Source of the DNA: Candidatus Woesearchaeota archaeon
GTDB taxonomy: Archaea > Nanobdellota > Nanobdellia > Woesearchaeales > UBA12501
Direction of reading: 5' to 3'
Length of the DNA stretch: 5,443 nt
Assembly (NCBI GenBank): GCA_016177315.1
Contig: JACOVN010000091.1
Coordinates: 1 to 5,443, forward strand
The translations under genes were made by a program, and so were the position numbers. This document shows, in pieces, positions 5,387 to 5,443 of this stretch. The notes under the pieces were generated by a model. It was not told where the DNA came from. It ran no database searches and saw nothing but the letters and a program-made list of their open reading frames with translations. How positions within the stretch are numbered: the first letter of the stretch is position 1; every line of letters begins with the position of its first letter.

Positions 5387-5443
5387 AGTTAGGATAAGTA
5401 GGCACTCGTATTTAAATTTATATAAAATATAAACATAGGGATA
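5387..5443. other. Right flank: AT-rich promoter region
   Basis: No gene is visible. The stretch 5409-5434 is almost entirely A/T and partly symmetric, so beyond the TPR promoter it may also hold a plus-strand TATA box (TTTATATAAA, 5416-5425). With the same 26-bp spacing, a rightward gene could begin just past the window edge. Confidence 0.35.
5409..5418 (-). promoter_or_regulatory. TATA box for the TPR gene
   Basis: The minus strand reads AATTTAAATA; the TTTAAATA core is centred about 26 bp before the ATG at 5386, so the mRNA is probably leaderless. A second box-like run, TTTATATAAA, lies just upstream at 5416-5425 and would give a leader of about 8 nt if used. The choice rests on the matching spacing at the other promoters. 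Confidence 0.55.

Overview
The window looks archaeal. It has a HerA-type DNA translocase with the HAS-barrel plus RecA/FtsK-like core, an XRE-type helix-turn-helix fused to paired CBS domains (a combination common in archaea), and archaeal TATA boxes. At five of six candidate promoters the box centre lies about 26 bp before the ATG, which implies leaderless mRNAs. The density of genes, the very small membrane proteins and a DUF1385 (YqhQ-like) gene of a mainly bacterial family would fit a DPANN-type lineage such as Woesearchaeota, but that placement is an inference and not secure.

Layout from left to right: 1-83, flank with no supported gene; 84-1607 (-), HerA-family ATPase; 1630-1797 (-), a 55-residue protein with a C-terminal membrane anchor, just upstream of herA in the same apparent transcription unit; 1798-1876, a compact divergent promoter; 1877-2077 (+), a 66-residue protein with two membrane segments; 2069-2093, a hairpin at the convergent 3' ends; 2123-2899 (-), a left-handed beta-helix protein built of unusual Phe-Gly hexapeptides with a tryptophan every 18 residues; 2900-3046, a second divergent promoter with paired AATATTCCG sites around one TATA box; 3047-3601 (+), HTH-CBS regulator; 3591-4478 (-), DUF1385 membrane protein overlapping the regulator tail-to-tail by 11 bp; 4529-5386 (-), TPR protein; 5387-5443, its promoter region.

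The genes do not form one pathway. The clearest functional pair is the small anchored protein and HerA: they share a promoter, are 22 bp apart, and the former could link the translocase to the membrane, though nothing in the sequence proves this. The HTH-CBS protein probably controls its own promoter and perhaps the divergent beta-helix gene. DUF1385 and TPR are in tandem, but DUF1385 has its own TATA box.

The most unusual items are the Phe/Trp-patterned beta-helix protein, the small HerA-linked membrane protein, substitutions in the HerA nucleotide-binding motifs, and the uniform leaderless promoter geometry.
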